Source of the DNA: Lachnospiraceae bacterium
GTDB taxonomy: Bacteria; Bacillota; Clostridia; Lachnospirales; Lachnospiraceae
Direction: 5' to 3'
Assembly: GCA_017527205.1 (NCBI GenBank)
Contig: JAFXQK010000027.1
Location: 61,727-125,726, forward strand
Length of the DNA stretch: 64,000 nucleotides
Part shown: positions 49,929 through 58,303 of the stretch, piece after piece
How positions within the stretch are numbered: the stretch's first letter is position 1
Layout of the letters: each line of letters begins with the position of its first letter
Made by a program: the position numbers and the translations under genes
The notes under the pieces: generated by a model
Told to the model about the DNA's origin: nothing
What the model saw: the letters and a program-made list of their open reading frames with translations, nothing else
The model's database searches: none

Positions 49929-50720
49929 ATGATCACTAGCGTATCAAATGCAAAGGTTAAGCAGGTGGTTTTGTGGCAGAAAAAATCCCGCGAAAGAAAA
50001 CAGGACCAGGTCTTTTTGGCAGAGGGCCGAAAAATGTTTGGCGAAGCCCCGGAGGCTTGGATTCGGGAGGCGTACCTGACGGAAAACGCGTTGGAAAAGG
50101 TCAAGGAAAATCCCGAGCTTTGGAAAAAATTAGAGGGCATTTCCTGGGAGCTGGTGTCGGATGAGGTCATGGAAAAGATGGCGGACACCCAGACGCCGCA
50201 GGGGATTTTGACGGTCTTAAAATGTCCTCAATATGAGCTGGAGCCCCTTTTGGATCGATCGAATGGCCTGTTTTTACTACTTGAAGACCTGCAGGATCCG
50301 GGAAATTTAGGCACGATCATGCGTACCTCAGAGGGTGCTGGAATAACAGCTGTTATTCTAAATAAAAAAACAGTCGATATTTTTAATCCCAAAACCATAC
50401 GCGCAACAATGGGTTCCATCTACCGAGTACCCTTCGTTTTAGTAGAGAATTTGGAAGAAATTATGCCAATTTTGAAGCAAAAAGGGATTCGGACCTTTGC
50501 GGCACATTTGGCTGGAGAAACCTATTATACAGGGTGTTCTTTCCAGGGATCGACGGCCTTTTTGATTGGAAACGAAGGAAACGGACTTTCGAAGGAACTT
50601 TCAGAAATGGCTGATTCTTACATAAAAATCCCCATGGAAGGGAAACTGGAATCCTTGAACGCCGCCGTGGCCGCAGCACTTCTGACATATGAGGCGAAGA
50701 GACAACGGAGCCTAAAATAA
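49929..50720 (+). CDS. TrmH/SpoU-family RNA 2'-O-methyltransferase
   Basis: A 263-residue SPOUT methyltransferase. An N-terminal substrate-binding domain (about 1-100) precedes the knotted SAM domain (about 105-263) with motif 1 LQDPGNLGTIMRTSEGAG, motif 2 FLIGNEGNGLS and motif 3 IPMEGKLESLNAAVAAALL. Such enzymes methylate ribose in 23S rRNA or tRNA; the site cannot be told. AGGAAAGG lies 11 bases before ATG. It stands between pfkA and proC. Confidence 0.93.
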   Translation: MITSVSNAKVKQVVLWQKKSRERKQDQVFLAEGRKMFGEAPEAWIREAYLTENALEKVKENPELWKKLEGISWELVSDEVMEKMADTQTPQGILTVLKCPQYELEPLLDRSNGLFLLLEDLQDPGNLGTIMRTSEGAGITAVILNKKTVDIFNPKTIRATMGSIYRVPFVLVENLEEIMPILKQKGIRTFAAHLAGETYYTGCSFQGSTAFLIGNEGNGLSKELSEMADSYIKIPMEGKLESLNAAVAAALLTYEAKRQRSLK

Positions 50721-50897
50721 TACCACATGATATGGAACCTTATTGGGGACATTCGAATGAAAAACTACTATATCTAGTAGAAATGGGAAAAATTGCCCAA
50801 GAGGGCAAAACATCTCGGACGATGCCGAATCGGATCGAAAGCTTTACTATTTTATATAGAAGAAACAGCGAAAAAAGGAAAAGAGAGGAAGGAAACT

Positions 50898-51701
50898 ATG
50901 GAGAAGAAAATTGGACTGATCGGACTGGGTAACATGGCGACGGCCATCATTGGCGGACTGCTTGCGAAGAAGATGGCTAAGCCCGCTAACGTCATCGGAT
51001 ATGACAAATTTGAGGGCGCTTGCACCAAGGCAAAGGAAAATAATAAAATAACGATTGCTATTGATGAAAAGGAAGTGGCAGGGGCGGCAGATATTTTGAT
51101 CCTGGCCGTGAAGCCGAACGTATTGCCTGAAGTATTACCGAAGATCGGTAGCGTCATTCGGAAAAATACCGTCATCATCAGCATTGCCGCCGGTAAGACG
51201 ATTCAATTTCTGGAGGAAGGCCTTGGCAGAACGGACCTGAAGGTCGTTCGCTGCATGCCGAATACGCCCGCACTGGTGCTGGAGGGCTGCACGGGAGTTT
51301 GTGCAAACGCAAACGTGACCAAGAAGGAGATGGACGAGGTCTTAAAACTCCTCGGAGCATTCAGTAAGGCCAGCGTCGTTCCTGAGAAGCTGATGGACGT
51401 TGTCGTTGGCATCAGCGGAAGCTCTCCCGCGTACGTATTTATGTTTATCGAGGCGATGGCAGACGCGGCAGTTTTGGCCGGTATGCCGAGAGCGCAGGCT
51501 TACGAGTTTTCTGCTCAGGCCGTTCTCGGAAGCGCGAAGCTTTTACTGGAGACGGGCAAGCATCCCGGTGAGCTCAAGGATGCCGTTTGCTCCCCTGGCG
51601 GAACGACGATCGAGGCCGTAAAAGTGCTGGAGGAAATGGGATTTCGGGCTGCAATTATGGACGCAGTGGAAGCCTGCATTGAAAAATCCAAAAATATCTA
51701 G
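50898..51701 (+). CDS. proC: Pyrroline-5-carboxylate reductase
   Basis: A 267-residue NAD(P)H-dependent enzyme of the last step of proline synthesis. IGLIGLGNMATAIIGG is the Rossmann motif. RCMPNTPALVLEG (about 117-129) and the C-terminal PGGTTIEAVKVLEEMGFRAAIMDAV (P5CR signature) complete it. ATG at 50898 follows AGGAAGGAAAC; an in-frame ATG 105 bases upstream would add an atypical basic extension, so it is rejected. About 180 bases upstream hold no convincing gene. Confidence 0.95.
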   Translation: MEKKIGLIGLGNMATAIIGGLLAKKMAKPANVIGYDKFEGACTKAKENNKITIAIDEKEVAGAADILILAVKPNVLPEVLPKIGSVIRKNTVIISIAAGKTIQFLEEGLGRTDLKVVRCMPNTPALVLEGCTGVCANANVTKKEMDEVLKLLGAFSKASVVPEKLMDVVVGISGSSPAYVFMFIEAMADAAVLAGMPRAQAYEFSAQAVLGSAKLLLETGKHPGELKDAVCSPGGTTIEAVKVLEEMGFRAAIMDAVEACIEKSKNI

Positions 51702-51704
51702 GGG

Positions 51705-51733
51705 TTGACAAAAAAAAATTTTTCTGTTATTAT
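51705..51733 (+). promoter_or_regulatory. Strong promoter of the SleB-type hydrolase gene
   Basis: TTGACA, 17 bases, TATTAT, with an A/T-rich spacer. A leader of about 100 bases follows. Confidence 0.8.
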
Positions 51734-51837
51734 CCTTTGCAATGAACGAATTGTAAAAAATTCGTAACATTTCGTCACAAAACTGACTTAACTTTTACTA
51801 GTTTTTTTAATAAAGTGAAAAGGATTGGGACAGAAAA

Positions 51838-52926
51838 ATGAAAACAAACAAGAAACTGTTTGTCAGTGCGCTGGGAGTTGTTGGATCCCTTGCCGTATCA
51901 TTCATGATCGGTCAAAGTGCTTTGGCGGCAGGATCAGAAAGTCAGATGGACTTCATGAACGGTGGCCTGGGCATGCTTTTGGAGCCCAAGTGCATGAACA
52001 CCTCAGAGAAGATCATCGAAATGGCACAGACGCTGAACTTAGACCTTGATGCCCTGAAGGAAGAGAAAGAGGAATCTAAGCTCGTCATGGCGAACGTAAA
52101 GAAGGAATTGTACATTCGCGATGAAGCGGCTAAGAATGCAAAGGTGGTAGGATATCTCTACAAGGACTGTGGTGGAGAGATCCTAGAGCAAAAGGACGGA
52201 TGGACGAAGCTTCGTTCCGGCAACATTGTCGGCTGGGCAAATGATGAGTTCCTTCTCTTTGGCGAGGAGGCAGAGGCGCTGGCTGATGATGCAGGCAAGA
52301 AGGTTGCCACGGTGAATGCGGAAATCCTGAGAGTCAGAAAAGAGTCGAATCAGAAGGCAGAGCTTTTAGGACTGCTTCAGGAGGGAGAACTCATTGACGT
52401 TCTCGACAAAGAGTCGGACGAGGGCTGGATCTGCGTGGACTACAATGGAACGGATGGATTTGTTGCGGAGGAATATGTTACCGTGACCTTCCAGATCGAT
52501 GCCGGTGAGACCGTAGAGGAAGTAAAGGCCCGCGAGAAGGCAGAAAGAGAAGCAAAGCGCCGCGTGAAATACGGTGAGTACACGGTGGATGCAGACACGA
52601 CGTTACTTTTGGCAGCACTCATTCATTGTGAGGCTGGCGGAGAACCCTATGAGGGTCAGGTGGCTGTCGGTGCCGTTGTCATGAACCGCGTAAGAAGCGC
52701 AGCATATCCTGACACCATTCATGGTGTTATCTATGCGTCAGGCCAGTTTACTCCCGCCATGAGCGGAAAGGTAAACCGCGTATACGAGTCCGGAAAGATT
52801 TATGAGAGCTGCATCAAGGCAGCTGAGGAAGCGCTGTCCGGCGTTTCACCCGTCGGCGACCTAACGCACTTCCGCCGCGTCAATGGCAGAGAAGGCCTTG
52901 TGATTGGTAATCATGTGTTCTACTAA
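51838..52926 (+). CDS. Cell-wall hydrolase with two SH3 domains and SleB/CwlJ-type domain
   Basis: A 362-residue secreted hydrolase. The signal peptide ends at SALA-AG (about residue 30). Two bacterial SH3 domains (about 80-140 and 150-215) bind the wall. A charged helix (about 218-240) leads into the catalytic SleB/CwlJ-like Hydrolase_2 domain (about 245-362; LLAALIHCEAGGEPYEGQVAVGAVVMNRV, with conserved Glu after HC). These hydrolases cleave peptidoglycan, and in spores cortex. The SH3 repeats suggest vegetative wall turnover rather than spore germination, but either is possible. A strong promoter precedes it. Confidence 0.93.
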   Translation: MKTNKKLFVSALGVVGSLAVSFMIGQSALAAGSESQMDFMNGGLGMLLEPKCMNTSEKIIEMAQTLNLDLDALKEEKEESKLVMANVKKELYIRDEAAKNAKVVGYLYKDCGGEILEQKDGWTKLRSGNIVGWANDEFLLFGEEAEALADDAGKKVATVNAEILRVRKESNQKAELLGLLQEGELIDVLDKESDEGWICVDYNGTDGFVAEEYVTVTFQIDAGETVEEVKAREKAEREAKRRVKYGEYTVDADTTLLLAALIHCEAGGEPYEGQVAVGAVVMNRVRSAAYPDTIHGVIYASGQFTPAMSGKVNRVYESGKIYESCIKAAEEALSGVSPVGDLTHFRRVNGREGLVIGNHVFY

Positions 52927-52956
52927 TACCTTGTAAATAAAAAAAGTGCATAAAAC

Positions 52957-52988
52957 AAAAGGCTCGCGAAGGTTTCGCGGGCCTTTTA
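52957..52988 (+). terminator. Terminator of the SleB-type hydrolase gene
   Basis: AAAAGGCTCGCGAA pairs with TTCGCGGGCCTTTT (one G-U) around a 3-base loop. Confidence 0.85.
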
Positions 52989-53036
52989 TATATTGTCATT
53001 TGCACGATAAGATGAAATAAAGTGCGAATAAAAGGA

Positions 53037-53065
53037 TTGCCTGAAACCATAATTTGTAGTAGACT
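53037..53065 (+). promoter_or_regulatory. Promoter of the NfeD-BI1-SPFH operon
   Basis: TTGCCT, 17 bases, TAGACT. Confidence 0.45.
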
Positions 53066-53169
53066 ATGATCATGGAAAGCTAAAAAGAGCTTTTTGGAAA
53101 CCGGGATCCAAAACATAGTATTTCTAAAACAGATAAAATAGTCGCGTAAGCGACAGAAAGAAGGCAAGT

Positions 53170-53643
53170 ATGGATTATCAGATGATTGCGTGGATCGTAA
53201 TTTTGATATTGGCTGTCGTAGTTGAGATCATTACGCTTGGACTGAGCAGCATCTGGTTTGCGGGTGGAGCACTTGTAGCATTAATCACGGCTGCATTGGG
53301 CGGTCCCCTCTGGTTACAGATTGTGCTCTTTGTTGCGATTTCGGTTTTGCTTTTACTCTTTACCAGACCGATCGCCGTAAAGTATTTCAACAAAGATCGT
53401 GTTCGGACGAATGCTGAGAGCATCGTTGGCAGGCAGGGCATCGTGCTCGCTGAGGTAAATAACCTCAAGGGCGTTGGCCAGGTTTCCGTTGGCGGCCAGG
53501 AGTGGAGTGCCAGAAGCGTGAACGATGATCAGGTATTGGAAGAAGGCAGCGTTGTGGAAATCGTAGCCATCAGCGGAGTTAAGCTGATCTGCAAGGCTAC
53601 TGCGAAAGCGCCCGTACAGGTAGAGGTAAGCAATAATCAATAA
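53170..53643 (+). CDS. NfeD family membrane protein (short form)
   Basis: A 157-residue NfeD-like protein. Two or three membrane helices lie at about 5-70 (MIAWIVILILAVVVEIITLG at the start), then a C-terminal OB-fold domain at about 82-148 (SIVGRQGIVLAEVNNLKGVG, then VSVGGQEWSARS). It lacks the ClpP-like protease half of long NfeD. Short NfeD proteins work with SPFH/flotillin proteins at membrane microdomains. AAGAAGG precedes ATG. It is the first gene of a three-gene operon ending with an SPFH protein. Confidence 0.93.
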   Translation: MDYQMIAWIVILILAVVVEIITLGLSSIWFAGGALVALITAALGGPLWLQIVLFVAISVLLLLFTRPIAVKYFNKDRVRTNAESIVGRQGIVLAEVNNLKGVGQVSVGGQEWSARSVNDDQVLEEGSVVEIVAISGVKLICKATAKAPVQVEVSNNQ

Positions 53644-53674
53644 ATAAGCCGCGAACGCGGAAGAAGGTGGTAAT

Positions 53675-54379
53675 ATGTCTGATTGGATGAGCAGTCGAAG
53701 AGAAGATCGGTTGTACAAAGAAATTTATGCGGATGAGGAGATTTCCGACAGAGCCTATAATGGCGTCATCGGAGGCGTGGTAGTCTACGGACTTTTGGTG
53801 AACGTGGCAATTTGTCATATTTTCCAGGACAGAATGCTTTACGTGAATCCCCTCGTCCTCATCATTGCATACTTTGTCTGTTGTATTGCGGGAATCACGC
53901 TGTCAGCGAAATCCGATAACGCGATCCTGTCCTTTGTAGGATATAATCTAGTGGTCGTGCCGGTAGGCCTTGTCGTATCCATTTCGGTCTATGCCTATGG
54001 CGGACTTGGCTCCGAAGTCGTGGTACAGGCGTTCCTGATCACCATGCTGGTCACGGGCTGTATGGTGGCATTCAGCGTCGCCAAACCGGAATTCTTTGAA
54101 AAGCTTGGCGGACTATTGTTCGTATGCCTGACGGGTTTGGTCATTGCGGAGCTTGTGCTTCTGTTTCTTGGCGTAGACCAAATCATTACCGCATGGATCG
54201 GCGCCATCGTTTTCAGCGTATACATCGCCTATGATTTCCATAGGGCGCAGGCATTCCCGAAGACCCTGGACAATGCCGTGGACAGCGCTTTGGACATTTA
54301 TCTTGACATCATCAATCTGTTCCTGAAGATCCTTCGCATCCTTGGCAGCAAGGGCAGAGGCTCCAGCAAGAGAAGATAA
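53675..54379 (+). CDS. Bax inhibitor-1 (BI-1/YccA) family membrane protein
   Basis: A 234-residue protein with seven predicted membrane helices from about residue 30. The C-terminal pattern is diagnostic of BI-1: IAYDFHRAQ followed by DNAVDSALDIYLDIINLFLKI and RILG. These proteins act as pH-sensitive calcium leak channels or modulators of membrane proteases. AAGGTGG precedes ATG. It lies 31 bases after nfeD and 63 before the SPFH gene, so all three share a transcript. Confidence 0.9.
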   Translation: MSDWMSSRREDRLYKEIYADEEISDRAYNGVIGGVVVYGLLVNVAICHIFQDRMLYVNPLVLIIAYFVCCIAGITLSAKSDNAILSFVGYNLVVVPVGLVVSISVYAYGGLGSEVVVQAFLITMLVTGCMVAFSVAKPEFFEKLGGLLFVCLTGLVIAELVLLFLGVDQIITAWIGAIVFSVYIAYDFHRAQAFPKTLDNAVDSALDIYLDIINLFLKILRILGSKGRGSSKRR

Positions 54380-54442
54380 TGTAAAACATTTTTACAGATA
54401 AACAAGTGCGTGCTGCACACTCAGCACAGAAAGAGGTAGAGT

Positions 54443-55360
54443 ATGCCATATGTATTTGGGATTTTGATCGCGATTGTACTCATTATTGCAGTTTCCTGTG
54501 TAAAGATCGTTCCTCAGGCACAGGCGTTCGTTATGGAGCGACTTGGCGCATATCAGGGAACCTGGTCCGTAGGCTTCCACATAAAGCTGCCTTTGATCGA
54601 TAAGGTTGCAAGACGCGTGAACCTGAAGGAGCAGGTAGCGGATTTCCCGCCTCAGCCCGTGATCACGAAGGATAACGTTACCATGAGAATCGATACCGTT
54701 GTATTCTATCAGATTACCGACCCGAAGCTTTTTACCTATGGCGTTGAGAATCCCATGATGGCTATCGAGAACCTGACGGCAACCACCCTTCGTAACATCA
54801 TTGGTGATCTGGAACTCGACCAGACCCTGACTTCCCGTGAAACCATCAACACGAAGATGCGTGCACAGCTCGACATCGCAACCGACCCTTGGGGCATCAA
54901 GGTAAACCGCGTGGAGCTGAAGAACATTATTCCTCCCGCTGAGATCCAGAATGCCATGGAGAAGCAGATGAAGGCAGAGCGTGAAAGACGTGAAGCCGTT
55001 ACCCGTGCAGAAGGTGAAAAGAAGGCAAGCATCCTTTCCGCAGAAGGTGAAAAGGAATCCGCAATCCTTCGTGCAGAGGCTGACAAGCAGTCCGCAATCC
55101 TCCGTGCAGAGGCTCAGAAGGAAAAGATGATCCGTGAGGCTGAAGGTCAGGCAGAGGCTATTTTGAAGGTGCAGCAGGCACATGCTGACGGAATCCGCAT
55201 GCTGAAAGAGGCAGGCGCAGACGAGGCAGTTCTTAAGATCAAGAGCCTTGAGGCATTTGAGAAGGTTGCTGACGGTCAGGCTACCACCATTCTGCTTCCC
55301 GCTGAGTTAAGCGGTATTGCAAGCGTTGGTGCCGCACTGAAGCAGACCATGGGCAAGTAA
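54443..55360 (+). CDS. SPFH/Band-7 protein (QmcA/stomatin-like)
   Basis: A 305-residue SPFH protein: an N-terminal membrane helix (about 3-20), the SPFH domain (about 20-190; VKIVPQAQAFVMERLGAY, RVNLKEQVADFPPQPVITKD), then a coiled-coil arm with AE repeats (RAEGEKKASILSAEGEKESA and so on, about 190-255) and a C-terminal segment (TILLPAELSGIASVGAAL). The length and arm match QmcA/YbbK. Such proteins oligomerise and recruit membrane proteases or shape microdomains. AGAGG precedes ATG. It is the last gene of the operon, before a terminator. Confidence 0.94.
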   Translation: MPYVFGILIAIVLIIAVSCVKIVPQAQAFVMERLGAYQGTWSVGFHIKLPLIDKVARRVNLKEQVADFPPQPVITKDNVTMRIDTVVFYQITDPKLFTYGVENPMMAIENLTATTLRNIIGDLELDQTLTSRETINTKMRAQLDIATDPWGIKVNRVELKNIIPPAEIQNAMEKQMKAERERREAVTRAEGEKKASILSAEGEKESAILRAEADKQSAILRAEAQKEKMIREAEGQAEAILKVQQAHADGIRMLKEAGADEAVLKIKSLEAFEKVADGQATTILLPAELSGIASVGAALKQTMGK

Positions 55361-55430
55361 GCCATGGAACAAGATCGGGAATAACGCGAGAGCGTTTTCC
55401 ATAGAGTTCTAATCATGCATGAAATAATCG

Positions 55431-55470
55431 AAAAAGGGTTGTGCTCCAAAGCTGGAGCCCAACCCTTTTT
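55431..55470 (+). terminator. Terminator of the NfeD-BI1-SPFH operon
   Basis: AAAAAGGGTT and AACCCTTTTT, with inner GCTCCA/TGGAGC, form a long stem. Confidence 0.9.
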
Positions 55471-55510
55471 CCGTACCTGAGATCCCCCGGGGATTTGGCT
55501 TGGGTGGGGG

Positions 55511-55539
55511 TTGAAAAAATTTGAAAAATAAGATAGTAT
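55511..55539 (+). promoter_or_regulatory. argF promoter
   Basis: TTGAAA, 17 bases, TAGTAT. Confidence 0.65.
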
Positions 55540-55638
55540 AGTGATTGTAGTTTAAAAGATTTGGGTTTTTGAGTATAAATTGTACCAGGAAACTGTATGA
55601 AGTTAGTCTGGGAATATATGTAGATGGAGGGACAGAAA

Positions 55639-56637
55639 ATGGTGGATTTGAAGGGTCGGGATTTTTTGAAGCTGTTGGATTATACGCCGGAGGAGATTGC
55701 GTATTTGTTGGATCTGGCAGCAGATCTCAAGGATAAAAAGAAAAAGGGGATTCCCGTGGATCAGCTGCGGGGAAAGAACGTGGCGCTTATTTTTGAAAAG
55801 ACGAGTACGAGAACCCGTTGTTCGTTTGAGGTTGCGGCGCATGATCTGGGCATGGGATGCACCTATCTGGATCCCGCGGGCTCCCAGATCGGAAAGAAGG
55901 AGAGCATTGCAGATACGGCGCGCGTTCTCTCCAGCATGTTTGAGGGAATTGAATATCGCGGCTATGGACAAGAGATCGTGGAGGAACTTGCGAAGTACTC
56001 CAAGGTGCCTGTTTGGAATGGCTTGACCAATGAATTCCATCCGACACAGATGCTTGCCGATTTCCTGACCATTCGTGAGCATTTTGGATATTTGAAGGGC
56101 ATTAAGCTGGCATACATGGGTGATGCGCGCTACAACATGGGCAACTCCCTGATGGTAGCCTGCGCGAAGATGGGCATGCATTTCACGGCATGCACCACGC
56201 CGAAATATTTTCCGGACCCTGCGCTGGTTGCAACCTGTGAGGAAATTGCAAGGCAGACCGGCGGCAGCATCACGTTGACTGATGATGCCATGGCTGGAAC
56301 AAAGGGTGCTGACGTGGTATATACGGACGTTTGGGTTTCCATGGGCGAGCCGGACGAGGTGTGGACGGAGCGCATTGCCGACCTGTCCCCTTATCAGGTG
56401 AACTCCGCCATCATGAAGAATGCCGGAGAAAAGGCGATCTTCCTGCATTGCCTGCCTGCTTTCCATGACCTGAAGACTAAGATTGGTGCCGAGATGGGCA
56501 AGCGCTTTGGCATAACCGAGATGGAAGTGACCGATGAGGTTTTCGAATCCGCGCAGTCCCTTGTGTTTGAGGAAGCGGAGAACCGCATGCACACCATCAA
56601 GGCCGTGATGGCAGCAACGCTTGGATATCAGGCATAA
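55639..56637 (+). CDS. argF: Ornithine carbamoyltransferase
   Basis: A 332-residue enzyme that makes citrulline from ornithine and carbamoyl phosphate. [11 protein letters not shown] (about 54-64) binds carbamoyl phosphate. [10 protein letters not shown] and [11 protein letters not shown] follow. HCLPAFHD (about 268-275) carries the catalytic Cys. ATG at 55639 follows GGAGGG; an ATG 15 bases upstream overlaps that site. No other arginine genes are adjacent, so it may serve biosynthesis or the arginine deiminase pathway. Three 41-bp repeats follow the stop. Confidence 0.97.
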   Translation: MVDLKGRDFLKLLDYTPEEIAYLLDLAADLKDKKKKGIPVDQLRGKNVALIFEKTSTRTRCSFEVAAHDLGMGCTYLDPAGSQIGKKESIADTARVLSSMFEGIEYRGYGQEIVEELAKYSKVPVWNGLTNEFHPTQMLADFLTIREHFGYLKGIKLAYMGDARYNMGNSLMVACAKMGMHFTACTTPKYFPDPALVATCEEIARQTGGSITLTDDAMAGTKGADVVYTDVWVSMGEPDEVWTERIADLSPYQVNSAIMKNAGEKAIFLHCLPAFHDLKTKIGAEMGKRFGITEMEVTDEVFESAQSLVFEEAENRMHTIKAVMAATLGYQA

Positions 56638-56648
56638 TAACAAAACTT

Positions 56649-56771
56649 TACAACAAAGTTGTAGCAGGGCGAAAGCCTTGATAGAATGTTACAAGAGAGT
56701 TGTGGCAGGGCGAAAGCCTTGATAGAATGTTACAAGAGAGTCGCGGCAGGGCAAAAGCCGTGACAGATGAG
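56649..56771 (+). repeat. 41-bp tandem repeat between argF and birA
   Basis: Three copies, with GCAGGGC at 56664, 56705 and 56746 (offset 41 each). Each copy can form a small hairpin closed by a GAAA- or AAAA-type loop (GGC-GAAA-GCC in the first two). The first two copies share nearly the whole unit (TTACAA, AGTTGT, GCAGGGCGAAAGCCTTGATA, GAATG). Confidence 0.85.
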
Positions 56772-56776
56772 GTTAC

Positions 56777-57877
56777 ATGAAATCAGAAATCATCACGCTT
56801 CTCAGACAGCGTGGAACCTATGTTTCCGGACAAGAGCTCTGCGAACGCTTTGGCGTATCCAGGACCGCCGTCTGGAAGGCAGTGGAACAACTAAAAAAAG
56901 ATGGCTATCAGATTGAGGCCGTAAAAAACCGGGGGTATCTCCTAAAAGAGGATGCCACCCGGGTTTTTGGGCGCACGGAATTAGAAAGCCGCATCAAAAC
57001 TGACCGCATGGGTCAAACATTATACTACTATGATTCCATTGACTCCACCAATATTCAGGCCAAGCGCCTTGCGGAGGAGGGCGCTCCGGACGGCACCGTC
57101 ATCGTGGCGGATCAGCAGAGCGCAGGTCGTGGCAGACGAGGTCGCGGGTGGGCAAGTCCGGCGGGAACAAACCTGTATTTTACATTGCTCCTAAGACCGC
57201 ATGTTGCCCCTGACAGAGCCTCCATGCTGACATTAGTGATGGCGCTTGCCGTAGCGCAGGGAATTCAAACGACTATGCTGGAGACCCTGCCAGAGGACGT
57301 GCAAGCAACCACGGGCGAAACTTTGCCAGGGGTCATGCAAGCAACCGAGACGAAAACGCTGACGCAAAGTGCCAAGACGAAGGACGCATTACCCTTAGTC
57401 GGCATCAAGTGGCCGAACGATATCGTGATCAACGGTCGCAAGGCCTGTGGCATTCTGACGGAGCTGAGCCTCTCCGTGGAGCAGGGAAGCATTGATTACC
57501 TCGTGATCGGCGTCGGCATCAACGTTGCCAAGCAGGAATTTCCCACGGAGCTGCAGGGCCATGCCATTGCGCTGGATGAGGTCGCAAATCACCCCATAAG
57601 TCGAAGTGAACTCTTAAATGCCGTTTTAACGGCGTTTGAGGCCGATTACGGCGATTTTCTTGCAACTATGGATCTGACCCGCCTGAAAGGAAAATATGAC
57701 GCTCTATTGGTCAATTACGGGCGTCAGGTGCGTGTCCTCGATCCCAAGGGTGAATATGACGGGATCGCCAGGGGTATTCAGACGACGGGCGAGCTCATCG
57801 TGGAGCTTCCGGACGGCAACACAAAAGACGTCTACGCAGGCGAGGTTTCCGTTCGCGGAATCTATGGATATGTCTAG
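56777..57877 (+). CDS. birA: Bifunctional biotin-protein ligase / biotin repressor
   Basis: A 366-residue BirA. The N-terminal winged helix (about 1-60; LCERFGVSRTAVWKAVEQL) binds DNA. The catalytic domain has the biotin-AMP loop GRGRRGRGW (about 117-125) and GIKWPNDIVI (about 212-221), followed by a C-terminal SH3-like domain (about 315-366). It is about 40 residues longer than usual, because an insertion (about 165-207) containing two 12-residue repeats ETLPxxxQATxx separates two core strands. It attaches biotin to carboxylases and represses biotin genes. GAGG precedes ATG. Confidence 0.93.
   Translation: MKSEIITLLRQRGTYVSGQELCERFGVSRTAVWKAVEQLKKDGYQIEAVKNRGYLLKEDATRVFGRTELESRIKTDRMGQTLYYYDSIDSTNIQAKRLAEEGAPDGTVIVADQQSAGRGRRGRGWASPAGTNLYFTLLLRPHVAPDRASMLTLVMALAVAQGIQTTMLETLPEDVQATTGETLPGVMQATETKTLTQSAKTKDALPLVGIKWPNDIVINGRKACGILTELSLSVEQGSIDYLVIGVGINVAKQEFPTELQGHAIALDEVANHPISRSELLNAVLTAFEADYGDFLATMDLTRLKGKYDALLVNYGRQVRVLDPKGEYDGIARGIQTTGELIVELPDGNTKDVYAGEVSVRGIYGYV
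57281..57352 (+). repeat. Two 36-bp in-frame repeats in birA
   Basis: ETLPEDVQATTG and ETLPGVMQATET are encoded by adjacent 36-bp units, inside a nonconserved insertion of the ligase domain. Confidence 0.75.
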
Positions 57878-57944
57878 AAGCCTGGCAAAGTAAAGTGGAT
57901 TGAGGACGATAATAATCTATTGACATATTAACGGGAGGTTTCTC

Positions 57945-58301
57945 TTGGAAGAAGGAAGAATCGTGCTCTGCGGCGCGAATGCCTATGAGCAGAAATATTA
58001 TTTTAACAATGATTTTGACAAGATACCACAGTCCATCAAGGACGAGCTGCGTGTCATCTGCGTGCTATTTACGCAGGAGGTGGGCGGCATCTTTACCATC
58101 GTGTTTGAGAAGGATGGTTCCGTGTCGCTCGAAACCAACGCGGATGAAGATGACATCACCTACGACGAGATTTCCAGCGGCCTACTCATAGGTGAGATCC
58201 GCAGGAAGCGTCAGGAGCTGTTTGAATCCCTCCAGCTCTACTACCGCGTTTTCATCAAGAAGGAGGACATTTCCGCGCTATTGTCTGCTGAGGAGGAATA
58301 A
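57945..58301 (+). CDS. Small conserved protein (possibly DUF6145)
   Basis: A 118-residue soluble acidic protein: MEEGRIVLCGANAYEQKYYF, a central beta-rich part (VICVLFTQEVGGIFTIVFEKDGSVSLET) and a C-terminal helix (IGEIRRKRQELFESLQLYYR). I believe this is a Lachnospiraceae-conserved family (DUF6145), but I cannot verify the number. TTG is the start, since GGGAGG lies five bases before it and no in-frame ATG is near. The zinc-ribbon gene starts two bases after its stop, which indicates coupled translation. Confidence 0.75.
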   Translation: MEEGRIVLCGANAYEQKYYFNNDFDKIPQSIKDELRVICVLFTQEVGGIFTIVFEKDGSVSLETNADEDDITYDEISSGLLIGEIRRKRQELFESLQLYYRVFIKKEDISALLSAEEE

Positions 58302-58303
58302 GC

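Noticed and set aside
50721..50897. T-box or other riboswitch before proC
   Set aside because: No T-box core (AGGGTGGNACCGCG-like) and no competing terminator were found.
50732..50932. 66-aa plus-strand ORF before proC
   Set aside because: No ribosome binding site, and it overlaps the proC site and start; the upper 25 residues look plausible but there is nothing to support it.
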